Below, piece by piece: positions 38,301 through 47,394 of a DNA stretch of 64,000 nt. The stretch comes from Methylotenera sp. (GTDB lineage: Bacteria > Pseudomonadota > Gammaproteobacteria > Burkholderiales > Methylophilaceae): NCBI RefSeq assembly GCF_029946165.1, contig NZ_JAQSDZ010000018.1, positions 1-64,000 on the forward strand, in the 5' to 3' direction. The notes beneath the pieces are model-generated. The model saw only the letters and a program-made list of their open reading frames with translations. It had not been told where the DNA came from and made no database searches. How positions within the stretch are numbered: the stretch's first letter is position 1; every line of letters begins with the position of its first letter. The translations under genes were made by a program, and so were the position numbers.

Positions 38301-38639
38301 GATGCTCTCCACGCTACTATTAAACCGAGTCTGAGTAGACTCATTTAATACAAAACAGGATTACTTACATGAATAATTAGCAATTACCGTTCCAACTATT
38401 TAATACGAGCTGTGGGTGGCTTCAATACTGAATACTAAAATTATAACTACGAATTTTTAATGAAAAAGAGACGAGGCATACCTTCATTGTGCACATTTAC
38501 AGTGCATACTTGTACAAACTAGTGCGTAATATATGACAATAAAGCTCATAAGCTTTAATGTAAGTGATAGTACATAATAGCTGTTGATATAGAAGAATTA
38601 CTTCTATCTTATATATAATTGATTTGGGTGGGTACACAT

Positions 38640-38960
38640 CAAAAATCAGGGTACTTAAACAGCTGTTTGCATTTGACTTGGAATAAGGCGTTGATTCTAC
38701 CTGCATTATAAATTTGCTCCCACGTGCGGATAATAGCAAATGTAGGTATGTTGAATTGAGCTGCTGTCTAGCCTATTGATAAATGGTGTTGCAGCTTAAG
38801 CAGTATGGCAGACGCCTTGGATTCAGTACAATAAGGGCCAAGGCGAGTTGTCAGCCCTTCCTTTCCATGTGGTTGGTGTGCAGCAACCTACTGCGCGCCG
38901 CACCTGCATCTATGCCGAAGCGCTTGAGTGTGGCTAACTGCCCTCGATGCTCAATTGTTT
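38640..38960 (-). pseudogene. Probable degenerate transposase (IS3/IS150-like orfA) remnant
   Basis: The minus strand reads QHHLSIG, a stop, then TAAQFNIPTFAIIRTWEQIY followed by NAGRINAL, which resembles the first helix-turn-helix of IS150-type orfA proteins (an AAxxFNIxxxxxIxxW pattern). Further upstream, QLATLKRFGIDAGAARSRLL is open but has a stop before joining. No complete reading frame remains. The gap 38313-39102 holds no other supportable gene. Confidence 0.45.
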
Positions 38961-38997
38961 ATGCTGTGTAACTTTAACTTAACTCTAATGTTTACTT

Positions 38998-39050
38998 GCT
39001 CATAAAAAATGCCCCCATCGCTTGGATTGATATCCAACCGATGGAGGCAG
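38998..39050 (-). terminator. Long hairpin terminator, repeat copy 2
   Basis: On the minus strand CTCCATCG-GTTGGA pairs with TCCAAG-CGATGGGG, followed by GCATTTTTTATGAGCA. It should end the DUF1097 gene transcript. It resembles copy 1 (31155-31208) in both the hairpin and the downstream TGAGCA. Confidence 0.75.
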
Positions 39051-39102
39051 TTCAATTTAAGGCGGTTTTTTTGGTCTTCACCTATTTATTATTTATGCAA
39101 AA

Positions 39103-39615
39103 TTACTTACCCAACATTCCAGCTAATTTACCAGAAAGCATGCCAAATACTGCACCAATAATTGTAGACACTATCACGAGTAAAACAGGATTGGTCAGAT
39201 TCATTGCCGTTGAGTTACCTGCTGTGCCTGCAGTTAAAGCCAAGCCAGCAGTTGCCGCATAGCCATATACGTTTGCTGGAACAACTGAGAGCAAGTTTAT
39301 ACCTGCCACAATCACCAATACAAACACCGTGACTGCAATAATAACAGGTGCGGCTAAAGTGCCCAAGGCAGCGAACATTCCTGAACTTACTAGGTATAAA
39401 GCAACGCCTGCGATTAACGCACCAAAAGACATACCCGCTATTGTTTTTTGTAGCGCAGCATTATCGCCACCTGTGTGAAAATAACAACCCCATGCTATAA
39501 ACCCCACCCAAACTAGCGCAATTGGCGCAGATCCACCCAACGGACCTAATGCTAAAAATGCCCATACCCCACCTAAAACAGCAATACTTAGTGCTAACGC
39601 AGTTAATTTCGACAT
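39103..39615 (-). CDS. DUF1097 membrane protein
   Basis: A 170-aa hydrophobic protein with about five to six membrane helices (such as APIALVWVGFIAWGCYFH and VIIAVTVFVLVIVAGINLLS). The pattern of a repeated small-residue Gly/Ala-rich core fits DUF1097, an integral membrane family of unknown function. A cytoplasmic or membrane-transport role cannot be derived. It stands alone, with its own terminator. Confidence 0.78.
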   Translation of the reverse strand: MSKLTALALSIAVLGGVWAFLALGPLGGSAPIALVWVGFIAWGCYFHTGGDNAALQKTIAGMSFGALIAGVALYLVSSGMFAALGTLAAPVIIAVTVFVLVIVAGINLLSVVPANVYGYAATAGLALTAGTAGNSTAMNLTNPVLLVIVSTIIGAVFGMLSGKLAGMLGK

Positions 39616-39824
39616 ACTTTTCTCCTAATTTTTATATTGAGTAGCAAGTTTTTCGAACAGCAACGTCATACGCTGGGCTTATTGGAATAGTGCAAATTTT
39701 GCCTTAGTCATATAAACGCTAGGGGCATACTGAATGATTTTTATAGAAATGTAAACTTTTTTGAGGTGGTTTTTAGCACTAATCTAGCGCGAAAAGCAGA
39801 CGAATTGAGAAAATACTTAATAAT

Positions 39825-40454
39825 TTAGGTATTTTTTGGTGCGTAATTCCAATTTTTGGTGGAGTAATTCCAGTTTTTACGCCAAGCACCAAGCACCAGA
39901 TTTGGATACTGCGGCCTTCCTAAGCTACCATTATAACGACCTAAAGCACGATATAAATCACCATGCTCTATATCGATATAGTGCCGTAGAATGGTGCAAC
40001 CATAACGTAAATTAGTACGTAAAAGGAATAAATTATGGTCTGTTGCACCAATACTACGCGCCCAAAATGGCATGACTTGCATAAACCCACGCGCACCTAC
40101 GGAAGATAACGCGTACTTTTTAAAGCCGCTTTCCACTTGAATCAAACCTAAAACCATTTGCGGATCGAGCCCCGCACGCGTTGCTTCATAATGTACGGTG
40201 CGAAGTAAATCTTCACGATAATTGGTATCAGGAATGCGCTTTTTTAAGCGTTGAGACATTTCATTAAGCCATGCTTTCCCTTCTTCCTGGCTGGCAAAAG
40301 TGAGTGTTGGCACGGCTTTATCACTAATGCTGCGTTGCATCATCGCTTTTACGCTATTAGACAACGGCTCTTCAATCTGCGCGCCAGCATAGCTGTTGAT
40401 TGAAGCCAAAGCTCCAATCAATATCAGCAAACAGATTTGAATATTTTTAAGCAT
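39825..40454 (-). CDS. Lytic transglycosylase, SLT domain
   Basis: A 209-aa exported protein. Start placed at ATG 40454 (MLKNIQICLLILIG), 8 bp after the proS stop, avoiding overlap. Signal peptide ends near SYA-GAQ. The SLT domain holds the catalytic Glu in LIQVESGFKKYALS, GARGFMQVMPFWA and the end-motif ALGRYNGSLGRPQYPNLV. It cleaves peptidoglycan glycan strands. A small duplication gives NWNYSTK and NWNYAPK at the C-terminus. Confidence 0.92.
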   Translation of the reverse strand: MLKNIQICLLILIGALASINSYAGAQIEEPLSNSVKAMMQRSISDKAVPTLTFASQEEGKAWLNEMSQRLKKRIPDTNYREDLLRTVHYEATRAGLDPQMVLGLIQVESGFKKYALSSVGARGFMQVMPFWARSIGATDHNLFLLRTNLRYGCTILRHYIDIEHGDLYRALGRYNGSLGRPQYPNLVLGAWRKNWNYSTKNWNYAPKNT

Positions 40455-40461
40455 AATTTGA

Positions 40462-42186
40462 TTATAGTGCCACTTTTTGCATAAACTCAATTACATTAGT
40501 CAATGAAATCATCTGCGCTTCCGCATCAGTTCTACCTTTGTACTCCACTGTTCCATCGGCCAAGCCTCGCTCACCAATCACTAAGCGATGTGGAATACCC
40601 ATTAAATCAGCCTCGGCAAACATCACGCCTGGGCGCTCACCTCTATCATCTAGCATGGCTTCTATACCTGCAGCATTCAAATCTGCATATATCTTATTTG
40701 CCGCTGTTGAAACCGCCTCAGACTTATCATAGCCAATCGGGCAAATTGTCACGGTAAATGGCGCCATGCTTTTTGGGAAGATGATTCCGCGCGCATCGTT
40801 GCCCTGCTCAATCGCGGCACCAACAATACGTGAAACACCAATTCCGTAACATCCCATTTCCATCACCTGCGTTTGACCGCTTTCGTCAAGATAGGTCGCA
40901 TTCATCGCTTCAGAATACTTAGTGCGCAACTGGAAAATATGTCCAACTTCAATACCGCGGCAAAGCGATAAAGTACCTTTACCATCTGGGCTGGCATCAC
41001 CTTCAACCACATTTCTAATATCTGCAATTAAACTTGGCTCTGGTAAATCTCTAGCAAAATTCACTCCAGCCAAGTGAAATTTAGGTTTATTTGCGCCGCA
41101 AACGAAATCACTCATATTGGCAACCGTTCTATCTGCAATGATAGTCACGTTTTCACCAACATTAACTGGCCCAATAAAGCCTGGTGGACAACTTAAATTG
41201 TCACGTATTTCATCGCCTGTAGCTAACCTAAAGTCTGACAAACCCGTCAATTTTCCAACTTTTATTTCATTTAAACTATGGTCACCACGCAATAGTGCTA
41301 GATAAAACTGACCATTCTCAGTTCCGTCTTTGGCAATTAGCGCAATCGCTTTTACTGTGCGCTCTATACCAATACCAAGCAACTTCGCTACATCTTCACA
41401 AGTAGTTTGCTTTGGAGTATCAACTTCACGCATTGATTCTTTAGCCGCTCCTCTTACGGTGCTTGTGGCTATGGCTTCTGCAAGCTCAACGTTAGCTGCA
41501 TAATCTGAGGTATCACAATACGCTAAACCATCTTCACCTGAGTCGGCAAGCACGTGAAACTCATGAGAACCATCACCGCCTATAGCACCTGTATCGGCTT
41601 TTACCGCGCGAAACTTTAGACCCAAGCGATTAAACACATTGCTATAGGCTTGATACATATTGGCATAAGTAGTTTCTAAAGAGGCAAAATCGGTATGGAA
41701 TGAGTAAGCATCTTTCATCATAAATTCCCGCGCACGCATTACGCCAAAACGTGGGCGAATTTCATCGCGAAATTTAGTTTGAATTTGATAGAAGTTAAGT
41801 GGTAATTGTTTATAGCTGCGTACTTCTGAACGTGCGATATCGGTAATCACCTCTTCATGTGTTGGACCAAAGCAAAATTCACGTGAATGCCTATCGGTAA
41901 TTTTAAGCATTTGTGGACCAAACACTGCCCAGCGACCTGTTTCATCCCATAGTTCACGTGGCTGCACTGCTGGCATTAACAACTCTAAGGCACCCGCTTT
42001 GTTCATTTCATCACGGACGATAGTTTCAACTTTACGCAGCACGCGCAACCCTAGCGGCATCCAGCTATACAAACCAGAACCCAAACGTTTAATCAGCCCT
42101 GCACGTACCATTAAAATATGGCTTGGCAACTCTGCATCGCTTGGAGCTTCTTTTTGGGTGTTGAAGAAAAATTGTGAGGCGCGCAT
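40462..42186 (-). CDS. proS: Prolyl-tRNA synthetase (bacterial type)
   Basis: A 574-aa class II aminoacyl-tRNA synthetase of the bacterial long type with an editing (INS) domain inside. The start is put at ATG 42186, giving [20 protein letters not shown], the usual N-terminus. Motifs: [32 protein letters not shown] (TXE), the motif 2 region [20 protein letters not shown], and the C-terminal [14 protein letters not shown] (motif 3) and [20 protein letters not shown]. Attaches proline to tRNA-Pro. Confidence 0.97.
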   Translation of the reverse strand: MRASQFFFNTQKEAPSDAELPSHILMVRAGLIKRLGSGLYSWMPLGLRVLRKVETIVRDEMNKAGALELLMPAVQPRELWDETGRWAVFGPQMLKITDRHSREFCFGPTHEEVITDIARSEVRSYKQLPLNFYQIQTKFRDEIRPRFGVMRAREFMMKDAYSFHTDFASLETTYANMYQAYSNVFNRLGLKFRAVKADTGAIGGDGSHEFHVLADSGEDGLAYCDTSDYAANVELAEAIATSTVRGAAKESMREVDTPKQTTCEDVAKLLGIGIERTVKAIALIAKDGTENGQFYLALLRGDHSLNEIKVGKLTGLSDFRLATGDEIRDNLSCPPGFIGPVNVGENVTIIADRTVANMSDFVCGANKPKFHLAGVNFARDLPEPSLIADIRNVVEGDASPDGKGTLSLCRGIEVGHIFQLRTKYSEAMNATYLDESGQTQVMEMGCYGIGVSRIVGAAIEQGNDARGIIFPKSMAPFTVTICPIGYDKSEAVSTAANKIYADLNAAGIEAMLDDRGERPGVMFAEADLMGIPHRLVIGERGLADGTVEYKGRTDAEAQMISLTNVIEFMQKVAL

Positions 42187-42293
42187 GGTGGTATCTAATC
42201 TGAGCAAAAATCAAAGACCGAATTTTACATTTAATCAGTCATTTAGTCAGCAATTGTTATAAGCCGTTATCACTTCGCTTATTAAATAAAAAG

Positions 42294-42908
42294 CTATTGC
42301 TTGCGAATCGGACTCTCGTCAGGAATATAGCCAGATTTCCACACTTCGAATGGTACTATCGTAGCAGCCACACCATTATCATAAAACCAACTATCTACGG
42401 CAAAGCGTTTACCTGTGACTTTTTCATGCATCACCGCAGTGGAATGTGGCCAGCCGTTAAAAAAGAAACTTCTTGTGCGCATATCTTCGGCTTCATGCAG
42501 CTTAATCAAGCCGTAATGCTGCATTAAATGCATATAAGTTGTGGTGTTAATCGCCTCATCATTGCAATCTAATTGACCTGGAAATTTTGAATTATTGAAC
42601 GTCCCAGCACGGTCGCCTGATGTGCCTATTTTAGCGCCGACTATTGTTTCTAATATACCGATTGCATTGGCAATCTGCTGACTCTCGAGTATGGCGTCGT
42701 CAGTTTTAAGTGCAAAGATTGTCTCTACTTTAGCCCATTCTTGCACATCAATGCTGATATGTCTGATTTCCGCACAACCTCCGCCAAAGCAAACGTTTAA
42801 TCCTTCTAATGTTGGTGTTTCCCGAAATATTTTTGATATGTCAGAAATTGCTGCAGTTGAATTGATTGAAATAAACGATAAAAAAAAGCTAAATAATAAT
42901 CGGCGCAT
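42294..42908 (-). CDS. Exported protein with transglutaminase-like Cys-His-Asp pattern
   Basis: A 204-aa protein with an N-terminal signal peptide (about 1-20). The middle has LDCNDEAINTTTYMHLMQ, followed by WPHSTAVMHE and GKRFAVDSWF, an order of Cys, His and Asp as in transglutaminase-like cysteine enzymes. The family is not one I can name. It overlaps the preceding TPM gene by 20 bp, so it is in that operon, and may act in the envelope. The catalytic reading is inference from spacing. Confidence 0.6.
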   Translation of the reverse strand: MRRLLFSFFLSFISINSTAAISDISKIFRETPTLEGLNVCFGGGCAEIRHISIDVQEWAKVETIFALKTDDAILESQQIANAIGILETIVGAKIGTSGDRAGTFNNSKFPGQLDCNDEAINTTTYMHLMQHYGLIKLHEAEDMRTRSFFFNGWPHSTAVMHEKVTGKRFAVDSWFYDNGVAATIVPFEVWKSGYIPDESPIRKQ

Positions 42909-43395
42909 TATTTATCTCGTTAACGTTTTCTTTATCGGAGGGAAAATACTGATCCAAATGCTCAGTAATCTTTGCAATGCCATGTAAAACACCACGCTCA
43001 AAATCACCATGCTTGAAGTGCTTTTCCATTTCCTTACTGATTTGTTCCCACCCCTCATTACCCACGTGATGATGAATACCTCGGTCGGCTACAATTTCAA
43101 AATCATGATCTGCTAATAATAAGTAAATTAACACCCCATTATTTTGCGCGGTATCCCAGACATGGAATTTTGAGAAAATCTCAATGGCACGCTTTTTAGC
43201 AGATACATTTCTAATAATATCAAATGTATCCAAGTTGGATTCCACTACAAAACAAATTTCCCCGAGGTGGCTTTTCTCACTAGCAGCAATGGCTTTTTCA
43301 ATACGCAGCATAGACTCTTTTGGAAAGTACTGCTTAACAATGCTAGGCCATATAACCAGATGCTTAACTAAACGCTTCAAAAGCTTAAGTGACAT
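42889..43395 (-). CDS. TPM domain protein (small)
   Basis: A 168-aa protein with a TPM_phosphatase domain: GEICFVVESNLDTFDII, KRAIEIFSKFHVWDTAQNNGVLIYLLLADHDFEIVADRGI and the closing GDFERGVLHGIAKITEHL. It has no signal peptide or obvious glycine-rich tail and is likely cytosolic or membrane-associated. The start is the ATG in the TAATG overlap with the preceding TPM gene. The family was named for a phosphatase-like fold but most members have unknown activity. Confidence 0.85.
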   Translation of the reverse strand: MSLKLLKRLVKHLVIWPSIVKQYFPKESMLRIEKAIAASEKSHLGEICFVVESNLDTFDIIRNVSAKKRAIEIFSKFHVWDTAQNNGVLIYLLLADHDFEIVADRGIHHHVGNEGWEQISKEMEKHFKHGDFERGVLHGIAKITEHLDQYFPSDKENVNEINNAPIII

Positions 43396-44261
43396 TACCA
43401 ATCTCCTGACGCGCCACCGCCACTAAAACCACCACCGCCGCCGCCAAAACCACCACTGCCTCCAGATCCACCGCCATAGCCACCTCTGGAGTACGTTCCG
43501 CCGCCTAGAGCCCCGCCAAAGAAAAGTGGCATTATTAAAGTGAAAACAAACGCCATCATGCCAACAAAAATTGACATGCCCAAAGTGCCTAAAATAAACC
43601 AAGAGACAGCGCCAATAATACCTGCTGTAGCGCCTGCACCAAAAAATCGGCCTAAAATTGAACTAAGAAAGCCCCCTAGGACCACGCAGCCAATAACAAA
43701 AAATGCTAGGCTGTTATCAAAGCCCATGCTGGCAGATCTTGCTTGAGGTGGAGGCGGTGCTAGTTTCTCACCTGAAATCAAACCCATCAGTTTATCTACA
43801 GCGTTGTTAATACCACCGTAAAAATCACCTTGCTTAAAACTTGGCGCCATCACCTCACTGATAACGCGCTTTGCGATTAAATCTGGAATCGGACCTTCTA
43901 AGCCTTGACCAACTTCTATGCGCATTTTATGGTCATTTTTTGCCACTAACACAAGAATGCCATCATCCTGTTTTTCGCGACCTAACTTCCAAGCATCGAC
44001 CACTCGAATACTATATTGCTCAATTTCTTCGGGCTTGGTGCTAGGCACAATCAAAACTGCAATTTGACTACCTTTTTCCAGTTCAAAAGCATTAAGCTTG
44101 TTTTCTAGCTGGCTTTGCTGGTCTGGGGTAAGCGTTTGGGTTAAATCAGTAACACGCGCTTTTAGCGGTGGAATAGCAATGAGTTCAGCATGCAGATTAC
44201 ACGTTGCAAATAACAACATTGTGCAAACTGCAATTAAACTCGTTTTAATGTGAGTAATCAC
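43395..44261 (-). CDS. TPM domain protein with membrane segments and Gly-rich tail (YgcG-like)
   Basis: A 288-aa protein: signal peptide (about 1-25), periplasmic TPM domain (about 30-160; ARVTDLTQTLTPDQQSQLE, IAVLIVPSTKPEEIEQY, DDGILVLVAKNDHKMRIEVG), two or three membrane helices (about 185-245) and a Gly-rich, low-complexity tail ending GGGASGDW. This pairing of TPM and LemA genes is widespread; a role in envelope or cytochrome assembly has been proposed. The glycine tail is encoded by GC-rich repeats. Confidence 0.9.
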   Translation of the reverse strand: MITHIKTSLIAVCTMLLFATCNLHAELIAIPPLKARVTDLTQTLTPDQQSQLENKLNAFELEKGSQIAVLIVPSTKPEEIEQYSIRVVDAWKLGREKQDDGILVLVAKNDHKMRIEVGQGLEGPIPDLIAKRVISEVMAPSFKQGDFYGGINNAVDKLMGLISGEKLAPPPPQARSASMGFDNSLAFFVIGCVVLGGFLSSILGRFFGAGATAGIIGAVSWFILGTLGMSIFVGMMAFVFTLIMPLFFGGALGGGTYSRGGYGGGSGGSGGFGGGGGGFSGGGASGDW

Positions 44262-44301
44262 TTACAACTCAATATGAAGTGGATAAATTAAACAGCAACC
44301 G

Positions 44302-44907
44302 CTATTTTTTATCGCCAAAATCCACTGTCGGAGGTGCTGAAATCGCTTTCTCATTTTCAACAGTAAATGAAGGTTTAGCTTGATAGCCAAACATCTTTGC
44401 AGTAAGGTTTTGAGGGAAAGAGCGAACGGCAATATTGTAAACTTTGATCGTTTCAATGTAACGATTGCGTGCAACAGTGATGCGATTTTCAGTACCTTCA
44501 AGCTGCGCCTGCAAGTCCCTAAAACCTTGATCTGCTTTTAAGTTTGGATAATTTTCAGAAACCACCATTAATCGAGACAATGCACTGGTTAACTGACCTT
44601 GTGCTGCTTGAAATCTTGCAAATGCTTCTGGATCATTTAATAACTCTGGCGTGATCTGCATGCTACCCACTTTTGCACGCGCCTCAGTCACTTGCGTCAG
44701 CACGTCTTTCTCATGCGCTGCATAGCCTTTCACAACATTAACCAAATTAGGGACTAAGTCGGCGCGACGTTGATATTGATTAAGCACTTCTGACCAGCTG
44801 GCTTTTGACTCTTCGTCTAGCGATTGAAACTTGTTATAGCCACAACCACTCAGACTCAACAAAAGTAACACCGCGAATAGTTTAAAGTAAATTTTCTGCA
44901 TGTTCAT
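44302..44907 (-). CDS. LemA family lipoprotein
   Basis: A 201-aa protein with a lipobox (LSLSGCGYN, Cys22) at the end of a signal segment, then the four-helix LemA fold with the hallmark NQYQRRADLVPNLVNVVKGY, VTEARAKVG, SRLMVVSENYPNLKA and ENRITVARNRYIETIKVYN. LemA proteins sit with TPM proteins in many bacteria; exact function unresolved. It lies 40 bp upstream of the TPM gene on the same strand. Confidence 0.95.
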   Translation of the reverse strand: MNMQKIYFKLFAVLLLLSLSGCGYNKFQSLDEESKASWSEVLNQYQRRADLVPNLVNVVKGYAAHEKDVLTQVTEARAKVGSMQITPELLNDPEAFARFQAAQGQLTSALSRLMVVSENYPNLKADQGFRDLQAQLEGTENRITVARNRYIETIKVYNIAVRSFPQNLTAKMFGYQAKPSFTVENEKAISAPPTVDFGDKK

Positions 44908-44980
44908 TCCTTAATGAATAAATCAAATTTAAAGACTTATTGCTATTGAGATTGTGCCGTATATCTGATATTTCAAGAGT

Positions 44981-45628
44981 TTAAGTTTTAGCTGTTTTAG
45001 TATTTGTAATTTTTAAGTCTTGTATTATCTGCAAGCCCATACATAAATCGCGCCATATTTTTGCTTTATCTACAGGGTTTTGCAGTAAATGCTCTAATCC
45101 ATAAGTAGCAACTAAAGCTACGCCATGTAGTTGATGTGTCGCACCACGTAATTGAGCAATGGACTCAGCAGATTGCAATATAACCTGTGCTACGGCTTCG
45201 CCCATGACTAGCAACAATTTTGTTTGCATTTCACTGATAGACGCCAAAATATCAGAAGAGGTTTCAGCTGGTTTGGTTTTAATACGTAATGCTTTGCAAA
45301 TATTTTGAAATAACTGGAGCTCGTCTGTACTCATTGCGGCATTTGGCAGTAAAAATAAATATTCGCCATCCTCACTCACAATATGGGTGAATTTTTGCGG
45401 TTCAATAGCTACTGGCGTTAAAGCTTCTACTGATTCATCAGGACTTGCCAACGATGTATCCTCAATAATTTCTACTAGTTGTGGTTGTGGGTTGGCTTTT
45501 AAAACGATGTCTTGTCGGGTTAAAACCTGAGTTACTTCATTGATTGCAGCCGCTTCAGGCAAGGGAGCGCGCAACCGCCACACTGGCAACAGCTCTAATT
45601 CTCGCATCATATCTTCGCGCGTCATCAT
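44981..45628 (-). CDS. Degenerate uracil-DNA-glycosylase-family protein
   Basis: A 215-aa protein in the slot downstream of rimI where betaproteobacteria usually carry a family 4-like uracil-DNA glycosylase. The C-terminal third still resembles that family (LLLVMGEAVAQVILQSAESI, ATYGLEHLLQNP and AKIWRDLCMGLQ), but the N-terminal catalytic motif (GEAPGxxE-type) and iron-sulfur cysteines are not seen and the usual catalytic HP-type motif reads YGLEHLL. It is likely a pseudo-enzyme or structural relic that kept its reading frame. Confidence 0.72.
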   Translation of the reverse strand: MMTREDMMRELELLPVWRLRAPLPEAAAINEVTQVLTRQDIVLKANPQPQLVEIIEDTSLASPDESVEALTPVAIEPQKFTHIVSEDGEYLFLLPNAAMSTDELQLFQNICKALRIKTKPAETSSDILASISEMQTKLLLVMGEAVAQVILQSAESIAQLRGATHQLHGVALVATYGLEHLLQNPVDKAKIWRDLCMGLQIIQDLKITNTKTAKT

Positions 45629-45662
45629 GGCTTTTCTTTCAAGATATTCATCAAAGTTGCCA

Positions 45663-46124
45663 TTAAAGTACCAAGCCCATTAAAACCGCGTCTTCGCGAC
45701 CGTTTGCAGCAGGATAATATCCGCGACGAACGGCCATTTCATTAAACCCCATATTCTCATACAAAGCGATGGCAGAAATATTACTTGGGCGCACTTCCAA
45801 AAACATATTAGCCATTTGTTTGCTTTTGGCAATGCTCACCATGTGCTCTAACAGCGTTCGTCCTAAACCCTGTTTTTGATAAGATTTTGCCACGCTCAAA
45901 TTAAGTAAATGCGCTTCATCCAACACCAGCATCATCAGTGAATAACCGATAATCTGCTCGTTCAACATCAATACCCAAGCGCTATAACCTGAAGTCAATG
46001 AATCACTAAAATTACCGCGCGTCCATGGATAAGGGTAAATTTGTGGCTCAATCGCCATAATGGCATCTAAATCATCCATTTGCATCAGGCGGAACTGATA
46101 TTGTGTTTTTAGCACAGCGCTCAT
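45663..46124 (-). CDS. rimI: Ribosomal protein S18-alanine N-acetyltransferase
   Basis: A 153-aa GNAT enzyme that acetylates the N-terminal alanine of S18. The acetyl-CoA pyrophosphate-binding motif is QKQGLGRTLLEHM, and YPYPWTRGNFSDSLTSGY, LNLSVAKSYQ and ALYENMGFNEMAVRRGYYP are typical of RimI. Overlaps tsaB by 4 bp, hence translationally coupled. Confidence 0.95.
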   Translation of the reverse strand: MSAVLKTQYQFRLMQMDDLDAIMAIEPQIYPYPWTRGNFSDSLTSGYSAWVLMLNEQIIGYSLMMLVLDEAHLLNLSVAKSYQKQGLGRTLLEHMVSIAKSKQMANMFLEVRPSNISAIALYENMGFNEMAVRRGYYPAANGREDAVLMGLVL

Positions 46125-46810
46125 AAACGTAAACCTTGCTCGCGTTCTGCGGTTTTAAGCGCTACGCGGTTACGAATATAGAGTGGCATGGCTTCGCTTG
46201 CTGGTTTTGCTTCACCTTTGGCAAATTTCGACAAAGCAAGTTGGAGTATCGCAGTAGCTCCTGGCAACAATTGTGGTTGCGTCGATTGTAATTGCGCTGC
46301 ATAAGCAGTACTTAATTGTTCAGCATATGTTTGCCAACCACTACCTGCGCCGACCCAATTTATACCTTCAATAGCTGGCACGGCATCAGGTTTATATAAG
46401 CCCGGCTCAATGATGCATTGCCATGCATCATTGGTTTTTTCATATGCTGCGTGATACACCTCACCCATGCGCGCATCTAAACAAGCGATGACTTTATCTG
46501 AGCCGCTCGCCTCGGCCAGTGCTAATAGTGTGCACACACTAACCACTGGCAAATTGGCGCCAAAGCCTAAGCCCTGAGCCACTCCCGCAGCAATACGTAC
46601 ACCTGTAAATGAACCTGGACCTGCGCCAAAAGCAATGCCTTGCAGATCGCTCAATTGCAAGTATGCCGAATCCAGTAAGGTTTGTATCTGCGGCAAGATA
46701 ATTTGCGAATGCGTTTGGCCTGCATTGCAATCATAGCGAAACGTTTCGTCGCCTTTTAGCAAGGCTAACGATAAGTATTCAGTTGAGGTATCAAAAGCTA
46801 ATATATTCAC
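46121..46810 (-). CDS. tsaB: tRNA N6-threonylcarbamoyladenosine complex subunit TsaB
   Basis: A 229-aa ASKHA-fold protein that scaffolds TsaD/TsaE to make t6A on ANN-decoding tRNAs. Characteristic are the N-terminal ILAFDTSTEYLSLALL, QTHSQIILPQIQTLL, GIAFGAGPGSFTGVRIAAG and ACLDARMGEVYHAAY. Full length. It is upstream of rimI, as in many proteobacteria. Confidence 0.95.
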   Translation of the reverse strand: MNILAFDTSTEYLSLALLKGDETFRYDCNAGQTHSQIILPQIQTLLDSAYLQLSDLQGIAFGAGPGSFTGVRIAAGVAQGLGFGANLPVVSVCTLLALAEASGSDKVIACLDARMGEVYHAAYEKTNDAWQCIIEPGLYKPDAVPAIEGINWVGAGSGWQTYAEQLSTAYAAQLQSTQPQLLPGATAILQLALSKFAKGEAKPASEAMPLYIRNRVALKTAEREQGLRL

Positions 46811-46816
46811 GTTAAG

Positions 46817-47227
46817 TTAATGCTCGTTTTTGTCAGACGCTATTTTGCCACGCATCTGCTTAATTTGCCCGCGTTGTGTTTTACTTTCTAATCGACGCTG
46901 TTTTGAACCGTAACTTGGTCGCGTGGCATAACGGGTTGGCTTTACTTGATTTGCGGCGTTAATAATTTCATGTAAACGTGCAATAGCATCTTTCTTATTC
47001 GCTTCTTGCGTGCGATATTGTTGCGCTTTTAGTACCAAAACACCTTCCGCCGTGATGCGGTTATCTTTCAAATGCATTAAGCGCTCTTTAAGCCATTCGC
47101 TCAGTGTTGACGCTTGAATATCAAAGCGCAAGTGAATTGCACTCGACACTTTATTCACGTTTTGCCCACCAGCACCCTGTGCGCGGATTGCGCTAAGCTC
47201 ATACTCGGTTTCGGGGATTAAAATCAT
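46817..47227 (-). CDS. arfB: Alternative ribosome-rescue factor ArfB
   Basis: A 136-aa release-factor-like protein with the catalytic GGQ in RAQGAGGQNVNKVSSA (about residues 20-22) and a basic, disordered tail (SKQRRLESKTQRGQIKQMRG), which enters the empty mRNA channel of stalled ribosomes. No codon-recognition domain. It is 6 bp upstream of tsaB. Confidence 0.95.
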   Translation of the reverse strand: MILIPETEYELSAIRAQGAGGQNVNKVSSAIHLRFDIQASTLSEWLKERLMHLKDNRITAEGVLVLKAQQYRTQEANKKDAIARLHEIINAANQVKPTRYATRPSYGSKQRRLESKTQRGQIKQMRGKIASDKNEH

Positions 47228-47336
47228 CGGCTAAATTACACACTATTTGGAGTTGCTGGAAGGCTAAGTTTACCTATCCTATTGTAGCCCAGCAAAATAC
47301 ATATCGCCTATTATATAGGCTACTAAAAAATCAAAA

Positions 47337-47360
47337 AGCCCAGTCAGGAAAGGCTGGGCT
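47337..47360 (-). terminator. Terminator after the pirin gene
   Basis: AGCCCAG and CTGGGCT form a 7-bp stem; on the minus strand it is followed by TTTTTGATTTTTT, ending pirin transcription. Confidence 0.8.
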
Positions 47361-47394
47361 AAAACGTATCTAAAAAACTATTGTTATCACCCCA

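Noticed and set aside
38497-38739. 80-codon minus-strand frame left of the IS remnant
   Set aside because: Composition and lack of a ribosome site suggest chance; it overlaps the likely transposase remnant.
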